Source of the DNA: Hydractinia symbiolongicarpus
Lineage: Eukaryota; Cnidaria; Hydrozoa; Anthoathecata; Hydractiniidae
Length of the DNA stretch: 64,000 nt
Direction: 5' to 3'
Assembly: GCF_029227915.1 (NCBI RefSeq)
Contig: NC_079876.1
Location: 3,474,001 to 3,538,000 of the forward strand
Of this stretch, positions 38,101 to 49,753 are shown one piece after another. Under the pieces are notes generated by a model. That model saw nothing but the letters and a program-made list of their open reading frames with translations. It did not search any database and was not told where the DNA came from. How positions within the stretch are numbered: position 1 is the first letter of the stretch; every line of letters begins with the position of its first letter. Both the position numbers and the translations under genes were made by a program.

Positions 38101-40489
38101 GATACTTGTAGTTTTCAAAAATATTTTCATATTTGATGGGACGCTGAATAAAAGAAATTTAATCGCCGGCAAACGAAAATCCGCGATTTCCCGTAAATCC
38201 CGGACTCGGCCCGTATAGTCAAAAGTATACAAAGAAAGTACCCATGGAGTAAACTCATTTCCCGAACGATTTTTTTAAATATTTTTTCACCACTAAAACG
38301 CATGAGACTTGTAGTTTTCATAAATGTTTTCATTTTTGATGAGACGCTGAATAAAAGAAGTTTAATCGCCGGCAAACGAAAACCTGCGATTTCCCGTAAA
38401 TCCCGGACTCGGCCCGTATAGTAATGAAAGTACCCGGGATGTAAACTCATTTCCCAAACGATGAGACTTTCCCAAACCCATGAGACTTGTAGTTTTCAAA
38501 AATGTTTTCATTTTTGATGAGACGCTGAATAAAAGAAGTTTAATCGCCGGCAAACGAAAACCCGCCATTTCCCGTAAACCCCGGACTCGGCCCGCATAGT
38601 CAAAAGTATACAAAGAAAGTACCCAGGGAGTAAACTCATTTCCCGAACGATTTTTTAAATTATTTTTTCACCACTAAAACGCATGAGACTTGTAGTTTTT
38701 AAAATTGTTTTCATTTTTGATGAGACGCTGAATAAAAGAAGTTTAATCGCCGGCAAACGAAAACCTGCGATTTCCCGTAAATCCCGGACTCGGCCCGTAT
38801 AGTCAAAAGTATACAAAGAATGTACCCAGGGTGTAAACTCATTTCCCGAACGATTTTTTAAATTATTATTGCACCACTAAAGCCCATGAGACTTGTAGTT
38901 TTTAAAAATGTTTTCATTTTTGATGAGACGCTGAATAAAAGAAGTTTAAACGCCGGCAAAAGAAAACCCGCGACTTCCCGTAAATCCCGGACTCGGCCCG
39001 TATAGTTAAAAGTATACAAAGAAAGTACCCAGGGAGTAAACCCATTTCCCGAACGATTTTTTAAAATATTTTTTCACCACTAAAACGCATGAGACTTGTA
39101 GTTTTCAAAAATGTTTTCATTTTTGATGAGACGCTGAATAAAAGAAGTTTAATCGCCGGCAAACGAAAATCTGCGATTTCCCGTAAATCCCGGACTCGGC
39201 CCGTATAGTAATGAAAGTACCCGGGATGTAAACTCATTTCCCGAACGATTTTTTAAATTATTATTTCACCACTAAAACCCATGAGACTTATAGTTTTCAA
39301 AAATGTTTTCATTTTCGATGAGACGCTGAATAGAAGAAGTTTAATCGCCGGCAAACAAAAACCCGCCATTTCCCGTAAACGCCGGACTCGGCCCGTATAG
39401 TCAAAAGTATAAAATGAAAGTACCCAGGGAGTAAACTCTTTTTCCGAACGATTTTTTAAATTATTTTTTCACCACTACAACGCATGAGACTTGTAGTTTT
39501 CAAAAATGTTTTCATTTTTGATGAGACGCTGAATAAAAGAAGTTTAATCGCCCTCAAACGAAAATCCGCGATTTCCCGTAAATCCCGGACTCGGCCCGTA
39601 TAGTCCAAAGTATAAAAAGAAAGTACCCAGGGAATAAACTCATTTCCCGAACGATTTTTTAAATTATTATTGCACCACTAAAGCCCATGAGACTTGTAGT
39701 TTTTAAAAATGTTTTCATTTTTGATGAGACGCTGAATAAAAGAAGTTTAAACGCCGGCAAAAGAAAACCCGCGACTTCCCGTAAATCCCGGACTCGGCCC
39801 GTATAGTTAAAAGTATACAAAGAAAGTACCCAGGGAGTAAACCCATTTCCCGAACGATTTTTTAAAATATTTTTTCACCACTAAAACGCATGAGACTTGT
39901 AGTTTTCAAAAATGTTTTCATTTTTGATGAGACGCTGAATAAAAGAAGTTTAATCGCCGGCAAACAAAAATCTGCGATTTCCCGTAAATCCCGGACTCGG
40001 CCCGTATAGTAATGAAAGTACCCGGGATGTAAACTCATTTCCCGAACGATTTTTTAAATTATTATTTCACCACTAAAACCCATGAGACTTATAGTTTTCA
40101 AAAATGTTTTCATTTTCGATGAGACGCTGAATAGAAGAAGTTTAATCGCCGGCAAACAAAAACCCGCCATTTCCCGTAAACGCCGGACTCGGCCCGTATA
40201 GTCAAAAGTATAAAATGAAAGTACCCAGGGAGTAAACTCTTTTTCCGAACGATTTTTTAAATTATTTTTTCACCACTACAACGCATGAGACTTGTAGTTT
40301 TCAAAAATGTTTTCATTTTTGATGAGACGCTGAATAAAAGAAGTTTAATCGCCCTCAAACGAAAATCCGCGATTTCCCGTAAATCCCGGACTCGGCCCGT
40401 ATAGTCCAAAGTATAAAAAGAAAGTACCCAGGGAATAAACTCATTTCCCGAACGATTTTTTAAATTATTTTTTCACCACTAAAACGCAT
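38101..40489 (+). repeat. 2,389-bp tandem duplication, copy 2
   Basis: Direct repeat of 35,712-38,100. The scar, both ttgcaccac monomers, aaacaaaaatctgcg and the tataaaatg monomers all recur at +2,389. It ends where gagacttgtag with cttaatg replaces gatacttgta with gatgggacg at about 40,490. Confidence 0.9.
38450..38486 (+). repeat. 18-bp imperfect duplication scar, copy 3
   Basis: Third copy, 2,389 bp from the second. No independent origin is needed, since the surrounding block is the tandem duplicate. Confidence 0.92.
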
Positions 40490-42840
40490 GAGACTTGTAG
40501 TTTTCAAAAATATTTTCATTTTTGATGAGACGCTTAATGAAAGAGGTTTAATCGCCGGCAAACGAAATCCCGCGATTTCCCGTAAATCCCGGGCTTGGCC
40601 CGTATAGTCGAATGTATACAAAGAAAGTACCTAGGGAGTAAACTCATTTCCCGAACGATTTTTTAATTTTTTTTTTCACCACTAAAACGCATGAGACTTG
40701 TAGTTTTCAGAAATGTTTTCATTTTTGATGAGACGCTTAATGAAAATGGTTTAATCGCCAGCAAACGAAAACCCGCGATTTCCCGTAAATCCCGGGCTTG
40801 GCCCGTATAGTCGAATGTATACAAAGAAAGTACCCTGTGAGTAAACTCATTTCCAAAACGATTTTTTAAATTATCTTTTCACCACTAAAACGCATGAGAC
40901 TTGTAGTTTTCAAAAATGTTTTCATTCTTAATGAGACGCTGAATAAAAAAAGTTTAATCGCCGGCAAACGAAAACCCGCCATTTCCCGTAAACCCCGGAC
41001 TCGACCCGTATAGTCAAAAGTATACAAATAAAGTACCCAGGGAGTAAACTCATTTCCCGAACGATTTTTTATATTATTTTTTTACCACTAAACGCATGAT
41101 ACTTGTAGTTTTCAAAAATATTTTCATATTTGATGGGACGCTGAATAAAAGAAGTTTAATCGCCGGCAAACGAAAATCCGCGATTTCCCGTAAATCCCGG
41201 ACTCGGCCCGTATAGTCAAAAGTATACAAAGAAAGTACCCATGGAGTAAACTCATTTCCCGAACGATTTTTTTAAATATTTTTTCACCACTAAAACGCAT
41301 GAGGCTTGTAGTTTTCATAAATGTTTTCATTTTTGATGAGACGCTGAATAAAAGAAGTTTAATCGCCGGCAAACGAAAACCTGCGATTTCCCGTAAATCC
41401 CGGACTCGGCCCGTATAGTAATGAAAGTACCCGGGATGTAAACTCATTTCCCGAACGATTTTTTAAATTATTATTTCACCACTAAAACCCATGAGACTTG
41501 TAGTTTTTAAAAATGTTTTCATATTTGATGAGACGCTGAATAAAAGAAGTTTAATCGCCGGCAAACAAAAACCCGCCATTTCCCGTAAACCCCGGACTCG
41601 GCCCGCATAGTCAAAAGTATACAAAGAAAGTACCCAGGGAGTAAACTCATTTCCCGAACGATTTTTTAAATTATTTTTTCACCACTAAAACGCATGAGAC
41701 TTGTAGTTTTCAAAATTGTTTTCATTTTTGATGAGACGCTGAATAAAAGAAGTTTAATCGCCGGCAAACAAAAACCCGCGATTTCCCGTACATCCCGGGC
41801 TTGGCCCGTATAGTCGAATGTATACAAAGAAAGTACCCTGTGAGTAAACTCATTTCCCAAACGATTTTTTAAATTATTTTTTCACCACTAAAACGCATGA
41901 GACTTGTAGTTTTCAGAAATGTTTTCATTTTTGATGAGACGCTTAATGAAAGAGGTTTAATCGCCAGAAAACGAAAACCCGCGATTTCCCGTAAATCCCG
42001 GGCTTGGCCCGTATAGTCGAATGTTTACAAAGAAAGAACCCTGTGAGTAAACTCATTTCCAAAACGATTTTTTAAATTATCTTTTCACCACTAAAACGCA
42101 TGAGACTTATAGTTTTCAAAAATATTTTCATATTTGATGGGACGCTGAATAAAAGAAGTTTAATCGCCGGGAAACGAAAATCCGCGATTTTCCGTAAATC
42201 CCGGACTCGGCCCGTATAGTAATGAAAGTACCCGGGATGTAAACTCATTTCCCAAACGATTTTTTAAATTATTATTTCACCACTAAAACCCATGAGACTT
42301 ATAGTTTTTAAAAATGTTTTCATTTTTGATGAGACACTGAATAAAAGAAGTTTAATCGCCCTCAAACGAAAATCCGCGATTTCCCGTAAATCCCGGACTC
42401 GGCCCGTATAGTCCAAAGTATACAAAGAAAGTACCCAGGGAATAAACTCATTTCCCGAACGATTTTTTAAATTATTTTGTCACCACTAAAACGCATGAGA
42501 CTTGTAGTTTTCAAAAATGTTTTCATTTTTGATGAGACGCTTAATGAAAGAGGTTTAATCGCCAGCAAACGAAATCCCGCGATTTCCCGTATATCCCGGG
42601 CTTGGCCCGTATAGTCGAATGTATACAAAGAAAGTACCTAGGGAGTAAACTCATTTCCCGAACGATTTTTTAATTATTTTTTTTCACCACTAAACGCATG
42701 ATACTTGTAGTTTTCAAAAATATTTTCATATTTGATGGGACGCTGAATAAAAGAAGTTTAATCGCCGGCAAACGAAAATCCGCGATTTCCCGTAAATCAC
42801 GGACTCGGCCCGTATAGTAATGAAAGTACCCGGGATGTAA
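40490..42840 (+). repeat. Displaced segmental duplication, right copy
   Basis: Counterpart of about 30,060-33,250 without the internal 608-bp doubling, and with one further monomer missing after 42,090. It shares rare changes with the left copy: gaggcttg, agaaaacg, cgtacatccc, gtttacaaagaaagaacc and gacactg. A few bases differ, for example catatttg at about 41,521 versus catttttg. Confidence 0.83.
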
Positions 42841-44870
42841 ACTCATTTCCCAAACGATTTTTTAAATTATTATTTCACCACTAAAACCCATGAGACTTAT
42901 AGTTTTTAAAAATGTTTTCATTTTTGATGAGACGCTGAATAAAAGAAGTTTAATCGCCCTCAAACGAAAATCCGCGATTTCCCGTAAATCCCGGACTCGG
43001 CCCGTATAGTCCAAAGTATACAAAGAAAGTACCCAGGGAATAAACTCATTTCCCGAACGATTTTTTAAATTATTTTTTCACCACTAAAACGCATGAGACT
43101 TGTAGTTTTCAAAAATGTTTTCATTTTTGATGAGACGCTTAATGAAAGAGGTTTAATCGCCAGCAAACGAAATCCCGCGATTTCCCGTATATCCCGGGCT
43201 TGGCCCGTATAGTCGAATGTATACAAAGAAAGTACCTAGGGAGTAAACTCATTTCCCGAACGATTTTTTAATTTTTTTTTTCACCACTAAAACGCATGAG
43301 ACTTGTAGTTTTCAAAAATGTTTTCATTTTTGATGAGACGCTTAATGAAAGAGGTTTAATCGCCAGCAAACGAAATCCCGCGATTTCCCGTATATCCCGG
43401 GCTTGGCCCGTATAGTAGAATGTATACAAAGAAAGTACCTAGGGAGTAAACTCATTTCCCGAACGATTTTTTAATTTTTTTTTTCACCACTAAAACGCAT
43501 GAGACTTGTAGTTTTCAAAAATGTTTTCATTTTTGATAAAACGCTGAATAAAAAAAGTTTAATCGCCGGCAAACGAAAACCCGCCATTTCCCGTAAACCC
43601 CGGAATCGACCCGTATAATCAAAAGTATACAAATAAAGTACCCAGGGAGTAAACTCATTTCCCGAACGATTTTTTATATTATTTTTTTACCACTAAACGC
43701 ATGATACTTGTAGTTTTCAAAATTATTTTCATATTTTATGGGACGCTGAATAAAAGAAGTTTAATCGCCGGCAAACGAAAATCCGCGATTTCCCGTAAAT
43801 CCCGGACTCGGCCCGTATAGTAATGAAAGTACCCGGGATGTAAACTCATTTCCCAAACGATTTTTTAAATTATTATTTCACCACTAAAACCCATGAGACT
43901 TATAGTTTTTAAAAATGTTTTCATTTTTGATGAGACGCTGAATAAAAGAAGTTTAATCGCCCTCAAACGAAAATCCGCGATTTCCCGTAAATCCCGGACT
44001 CGGCCCGTATAGTCCAAAGTATACAAAGAAAGTACCCAGGGAATAAACTCATTTCCCGAACGATTTTTTAAATTATTTTTTCACCACTAAAACGCATGAG
44101 ACTTGTAGTTTTCAAAAATGTTTTCATTTTTGATGAGACGCTTAATGAAAGAGGTTTAATCGCCAGCAAACGAAATCCCGCGATTTTCCGTAAATCCCGG
44201 GCTTGGCCCGTATAGTCGAATGTATACAAAGAAAGTACCTAGGGAGTAAACTCATTTCCCGAACGATTTTTTAATTTTTTTTTTCACCACTAAAACGCAT
44301 GAGACTTGTAGTTTTCAAAAATGTTTTCATTTTTGATGAGACGGTTAATGAAAGACGTTTAATCGCCGGCAAACGAAAACCCGCGATTTGCCGTAAATCC
44401 CGGGCTTGGCCCGTATAGCCAAATGTATACAAAGAAACTACCCTGTGAGTAAACTCATTTCCCGAACGATTTTTTAAATTATTTTTTCACCACTAAAACG
44501 CATGAGACTTGTAGTTTTCAGAAATGTTTTCATTTTTGATGACACGCTTAATGAAAGTGGTTTAATTGCCAGCAAACGAAAACCAGCGATTTCCCGTAAA
44601 TCCCGGGCTTGGCCCGTATAGTCGAATGTATACAAAGAAAGTACCCTGTGAGTAAACTCATTTCCAAAACGATTTTTTAAATTATCTTTTCACCACTAAA
44701 ACGCATGAGACTTGTAGTTTTCAAAAATGTTTTCATTTTTGATGAAACGCTGAATTAAAGAAGTTTAATCGCCGGCAAACGAAAACCCGCCATTTCCCGT
44801 AAATCCCGGACTCGGCCCGTATAGTCAAAAGTATACAAAGAAAGTACCCAGGGAGTAAACTCATTTCCCG
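42841..44870 (+). repeat. E/F-rich mosaic, last class A monomers of the forward arm
   Basis: Contains E monomers at 42,951 and 43,964 (taatcgccct), several F monomers with cgtatatcccggg, and the last 192-bp monomer of the forward arm (tag at 43,818). Private changes include gataaaacgctg and gtataatc near 43,540-43,620. From 44,340 the acggttaatg and ccctgtgag forms lead into the nine-mer. Confidence 0.78.
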
Positions 44871-47102
44871 AACAATTTTTTAAATTATTTTTTCACCACT
44901 AAAACGCATGAGACTTGTAGTTTTCAAAAATGTTTTCATTTTTGATGAGACGCTTAATGAAAGAGGTTTAATCGCCGGCAAACGAAATCCCGCGTTTTCC
45001 CGTAAATCCGGGGCTTGGCCCGTATAGTCGAATGTATACAAAGAAAGTACCCAGGGAGTAAACTCATTTTCCGAACGATTTTTTAAATTTTTTTTTCACC
45101 ACTAAAACGCATGAGACTTGTAGTTTTCAAAAATGTTTTCAATTTTGATGAGACGCTTAATGAAAGAGGTTTAATCGCCGGAAAACGAAAACCCGCGATT
45201 TCCCGTAAATCCCGGGCTTGGCCCGTATAGCCGAATGTATACAAAGAAAGTACCCTGTGAGTAAACTCATTTTCCGAACGATTTTTTAAATTTTTTTTTC
45301 ACCACTAAAACGCATAAGACTTGTAGTTTTCAAAAATGTTTTCATTTTTTATGAGACGCTGAATAAAAGAGGTTTAATCGCCGGAAAACGAAAACCCGCG
45401 ATTTCCCGTAAATCCCGGGCTTGGCCCGTATAGTCGAATGTATACAAAGAAAGTAACCTTTGAGTAAACTCATTTTCCGAACGATTTTTTAAATTATTTT
45501 TTCACCACTAAAACGCATAAGACTTGTAGTTTTGAAAAATGTTTTCATTTTTGATGAGACGCTGAATAAAAGCAGTTTAATCCCCGGCAAACGAAAACCT
45601 GCGATTTCCCGTAAATCCCGGACTCGGCCCGAATAGTCAAAAGTATACAAAGAAAGAACCCAGAGAGTAAACTCATTTCCCAAACGATTTTTTAAATTAT
45701 TATTTCACCACCAAAGCCCATGAGACTTGTAGTTTTTAAAAATGTTTTCATTTTTGATGAGACGCTGAATAAAAGAAGTTTAATCGCCGGCAAACGAAAA
45801 CCCGCGATTTCCCGTAAATCCTGGACTCGGCCCGTATAGTCAAAAGCATACAAGGAAAGCACCCAGTGAGTAAACTCATTTCCCGAACGAATTTTTAAAT
45901 TATTTTTTCACCACTAAAACGCATGAGACTTGTAGTTTTCAGAAATGTTTTCATTTTTGATGAGACGCTGAATAAAAGAAGTTTAATCGCCGGCAAACGA
46001 AAACCCGCGATTTCCCGTAAATCCTGGACTCGGCCCGTATAGTCAAAAGCATACAAGGAAAGCACCCAGTGAGTAAACTCATTTCCCGAACGAATTTTTA
46101 AATTATTTTTTCACCACTAAAACGCATGAGACTTGTAGTTTTCAGAAATGTTTTCATTTTTGATGAGACGCTTAATGAAAGTGGTTTAATCGCCGGCAAA
46201 CGAAAACCCGCGATTTCCCGTAAATCCCGGGCTTGGCCCGTATAGTCGAATGTATACAAAGAAACTACTCTGTGAGTAAACTCATTTCCCGAACGATTTT
46301 TAAATTTTTTTTTTCACCACTAAAACGCATGAGACTTGTAGTTTTCAGAAATGTTTTCATTTTTGATGAGACGGTTAATGAAAGAAGTTTAATCGCCGGC
46401 AAACGAAAACCCGCGATTTCCCGTAAATCCCGGGCTTGGCCCGTATAGTCGAATGTATACAAAGAAACTACTCTGTGAGTAAACTCATTTCCCGAACGAT
46501 TTTTTAAATTATTTTTTCATCACTAAAACGCATGAGACTTGTAGTTTTTAGAAATGTTTTCATTTTTGATGAGACGCTTAATGAAAGTGGTTTAATCGCC
46601 AGCAAACGAAAACCCGCGATTTCCCTTAATCCCGGGCTTGGCCCGTATAGTCGAATGTATACAAAGAAAGTACCCTGTGAGTAAACTCATTTCCAAAACG
46701 ATTTTTAAAATTATTTTTTCATCACTAAAACGCATGAGACTTGTAGTTTTTAGAAATGTTTTCATTTTTGATGAGACGCTTAATGAAAGTGGTTTAATCG
46801 CCAGCAAACGAAAACCCGCGATTTCCCGTAAATCCCGGGCTTGGCCCGTATAGTCGAATGTATACAAAGAAAGTACCCTGTGAGTAAACTCATTTCCAAA
46901 ACGATTTTTAAAATTATTTTTTCACCACTAAAACGCATGAGACTTGTAGTTTTCAGAAATGTTTTCATTTTTGATGAGACGCTTAATGAAAGTGGTTTAA
47001 TCGCCGGCAAACGAAAACCCGCGATTTCCCGTAAATCCCGGACTCGGCCAGTATAGTCAAAAGTATACAAAGAAAGTACCCAGGGAGTAAACTCATTTCC
47101 CG
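44871..47102 (+). repeat. Nine-mer higher-order repeat, unit 1 (11 monomers)
   Basis: Starts at gaacaattttttaaatt (aacaatt at 44,871). Diagnostic order: cccgcgttttcccg, ggaaaacg, tttatgagac, agcagtttaatccccgg (45,571), then agcatacaagg. The agcatacaagg monomer (about 45,846 and 46,049) and the catcactaaa/tttttagaaatg monomer (about 46,520 and 46,723) are each doubled, explaining 11 units instead of 9. Confidence 0.84.
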
Positions 47103-48523
47103 AACAATTTTTTAAATTATTTTTTCACCACTAAAACGCATGAGACTTGTAGTTTTCAAAAGTGTTTTCATTTTTGATGAGACGCTTAATGAAAGAGGTT
47201 TAATCGCCGGCAAACGAAATCCCGCGTTTTCCCGTAAATCCAGGGCTTGGCCCGTATAGTCGAATGTATACAAAGAAAGTACCCAGGGAGTAAACTCATT
47301 TTCCGAACGATTTTTTAATTTTTTTTTTCACCACTAAAACGCATGAGACTTGTAGTTTTGAAAAATGTTTTCATTTTTGATGAGACGCTGAATAAAAGCA
47401 GTTTAATCCCCGGCAAACGAAAACCTGCGATTTGCCGTAAATCCCGGACTCGGCCCGAATAGTCAAAAGTATACAAAGAAAGAACCCAGAGAGTAAACTC
47501 ATTTCCCAAACGATTTTTTAAATTATTATTTCACCACCAAAGCCCATGAGACTTGTAGTTTTTAAAAATGTTTTCATTTTTGATGAGACGCTGAATAAAA
47601 GAAGTTTAATCGCCGGCTAACGAAAACCCGCGATTTCCCGTAAATCCTGGACTCGGCCCGTATAGTCAAAAGCATACAAGGAAAGCACCCAGTGAGTAAA
47701 CTCATTTCCCGAACGAATTTTTAAATTATTTTTTCACCACTAAAACGCATGAGACTTGTAGTTTTCAGAAATGTTTTCATTTTTGATGAGACGCTTAATG
47801 AAAGTGGTTTAATCGCCGGCAAACGAAAACCCGCGATTTCCCGTAAATCCCGGGCTTGGCCCGTATAGTCGAATGTATACAAAGAAACTACTCTGTGAGT
47901 AAACTCATTTCCCGAACGATTTTTTAATTTTTTTTTTCACCACTAAAACGCATGAGACTTGTAGTTTTCAAAAATGTTTTCATTTTTGATGAGACGGTTA
48001 ATGAAAGAAGTTTAATTGCCGGCAAACAAAAACCCGCGATTTCCCGTAAATCCCGGGCTTGGCCCGTATAGTCGAATGTATACAAAGAAACTACTCTGTG
48101 AGTAAACTCATTTCCCGAACGATTTTTTAAATTATTTTTTCATCACTAAAACGCATGAGACTTGTAGTTTTCAGAAATGTTTTCATTTTTGATGAGACGC
48201 TTAATGAAAGTGGTTTAATCGCCAGCAAACGAAAACCCGCGATTTCCCGTAAATCCCGGGCTTGGCCCGTATAGTCGAATGTATACAAAGAAAGTAGCCT
48301 GTGAGTAAACTCATTTCCAAAACGATTTTTAAAATTATCTTCTCACCACTAAAACGCATGAAACTTGTAGTTTTCAAAAATGTTTTCATTTTTGATGAGA
48401 CGCTGAATAAAAGAAGTTTAATCGCCGGCAAACGAAAACCCGCCATTTCCCGTAAATCCCGGACTCGGCCCGTATAGTCAAAAGTATACAAAGAAAGTAC
48501 CCAGGGAGTAAACTCATTTCCCG
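47103..48523 (+). repeat. Nine-mer higher-order repeat, unit 2 (7 monomers)
   Basis: Starts at the same marker (47,103). Here agcag follows after 294 bp instead of 700, so two monomers (406 bp) carrying ggaaaacg are missing. agcag markers at 45,571, 47,397 and 49,224 give steps of 1,826 and 1,827 bp, close to nine times 203. Confidence 0.84.
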
Positions 48524-49727
48524 AACAATTTTTTAAATTATTTTTTCACCACTAAAACGCATGAGACTTGTAGTTTTCAAAAGTGTTTTCATTTTTGATG
48601 AGACGCTTAATGAAAGAGGTTTAATCGCCGGCAAACGAAATCCCGCGTTTTCCCGTAAATCTGGGGCTTGGCCCGTATAGTCGAATGTATACAAAGAAAG
48701 TACCCAGGGAGTAAACTCATTTTCCGAACGATTTTTTAATTTTTTTTTTCACCACTAAAACGCATGAGACTTGTAGTTTTCAAAAATGTTTTCATTTTTG
48801 ATGAGACGCTTAATGAAAGAGGTTTAATCGCCGGAAAACGAAAACCCGCGATTTCCCGTAAATCCCGGGCTTGGCCCGTATAGTCGAATGTATACAAAGA
48901 AAGTACCCTGTGACTAAACTCATTTTCCGAACGATTTTTTAAATTTTTTTTTCACCACTAAAACGCATAAGACTTGTAGTTTTCAAAAATGTTTTCATTT
49001 TTTATGAGACGCTGAATAAAAGAGGTTTAATCGCCGGAAAACAAAAACCCGCGATTTCCCGTAAATCCCGGGCTTGGCCCGTATAGTCGAATGTATACAA
49101 AGAAAGTACCCTGTGAGTAAACTCATTTTCCGAACGATTTTTTAAACTATTTTTTCGCCACTAAAACGCATGAGACTTGTAGTTTTGAAAAATGTTTTCA
49201 TTTTTGATGAGACGCTGAATAAAAGCAGTTTAATCCCCGGCAAACGAAAACCTGCGATTTCCCGTAAATCCCGGACTCGACCCGAATAGTCAAAAGTATA
49301 CAAAGAAAGAACCCAGGGAGTAAACTCATTTCCCAAACGATTTTTGAAATTATTATTTCACCACTAAAGCCCATGAGACTTGTAGTTTTTAAAAATGTTT
49401 TCATTTTTGATGAGACGCTGAATAAAAGAAGTTTAATCGCCGGCAAACGAAAACCCGCGATTTTCCGTAAATCCCGGACTCGGCCCGTATAGTCAAAAGC
49501 ATACAAGGAAAGTACCCAGTGAGTAAACTCATTTCCCGAACGAATTTTTAAATTATTTTTTCACCACTAAAACGCATGAGACTTGTAGTTTTCAGAAATG
49601 TTTTCATTTTTGATGAGACGCTTAATGAAAGTGGTTTAATCGCCGGCAAACGAAAACCCGCGATTTCCCGTAAATCCCGGGCTTGGCCCGTATAGTCGAA
49701 TGTATACAAAGAAAGTACCCTGAGTTT
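48524..49727 (+). repeat. Nine-mer higher-order repeat, unit 3 (cut by inversion)
   Basis: Starts at 48,524 and restores the 700-bp spacing to agcag (49,224), then stops after about six monomers at the orientation switch. Its first half (about 48,555-49,140) has an inverted copy at about 50,315-50,890. Confidence 0.85.
48555..49140 (+). repeat. Inverted duplication, left arm
   Basis: Marker order from left to right: caaaagtgtttt (about 48,578), ctgggg (48,661), ggaaaacg with cttaatgaaagagg, then tttatgagac with ggaaaacaaaaac (49,036). The same order appears reversed and complemented on the other side of the switch. The ctgggg form is unique to these two sites. Confidence 0.85.
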
Positions 49728-49753
49728 ACTCCCTGGGTACTTTCTTTGTATAC
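49702..49753. other. Orientation switch with inverted-repeat junction
   Basis: Forward-strand gtatacaaagaaagtaccc (49,702-49,720) is followed by 14 bp (49,721-49,734), then its exact reverse complement (49,735-49,753). The monomer ahead breaks within ccctgtgagtaaactc, and the next begins within gagtttactccc. Pairing weakens outward but continues as an imperfect inverted repeat, because each side is satellite in opposite orientation. No inserted foreign sequence is present. The symmetry could arise from true inversion, from fold-back duplication, or from an assembly join. Confidence 0.95.

Larger units (their letters stand above)
1..49727 (+). repeat. Forward arm of ~203-bp satellite array
   Basis: About 245 head-to-tail monomers in one orientation. 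Successive copies of the anchor gatgagacgc fall at 24, 216, 419, 622, 825, 1018, 1221, 1424, 1627 and 1819, giving steps of 192 or 203 bp, and the same rhythm continues to the orientation switch. Every stretch I read is a recognisable monomer, so gene-free stretches hold satellite only. The array is already running at base 1, so its left edge is outside the window. Large gene-free tandem satellite of this kind is typical of centromeric or other constitutive heterochromatin in eukaryotes; that location is inference. The family and species are not recognised. Confidence 0.98.

Noticed and set aside
27591-47056. Opposite-strand frames of 71-77 codons starting MARIVECIQR
   Set aside because: They are the antisense reading of F-type monomers over the same bases as the other frames, so they are a shadow of the repeat.
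49702-49753. Terminal inverted repeats of an inserted transposon at the orientation switch
   Set aside because: Only 14 bp lie between the arms and all bases are satellite-derived; no element body or target-site duplication is seen.
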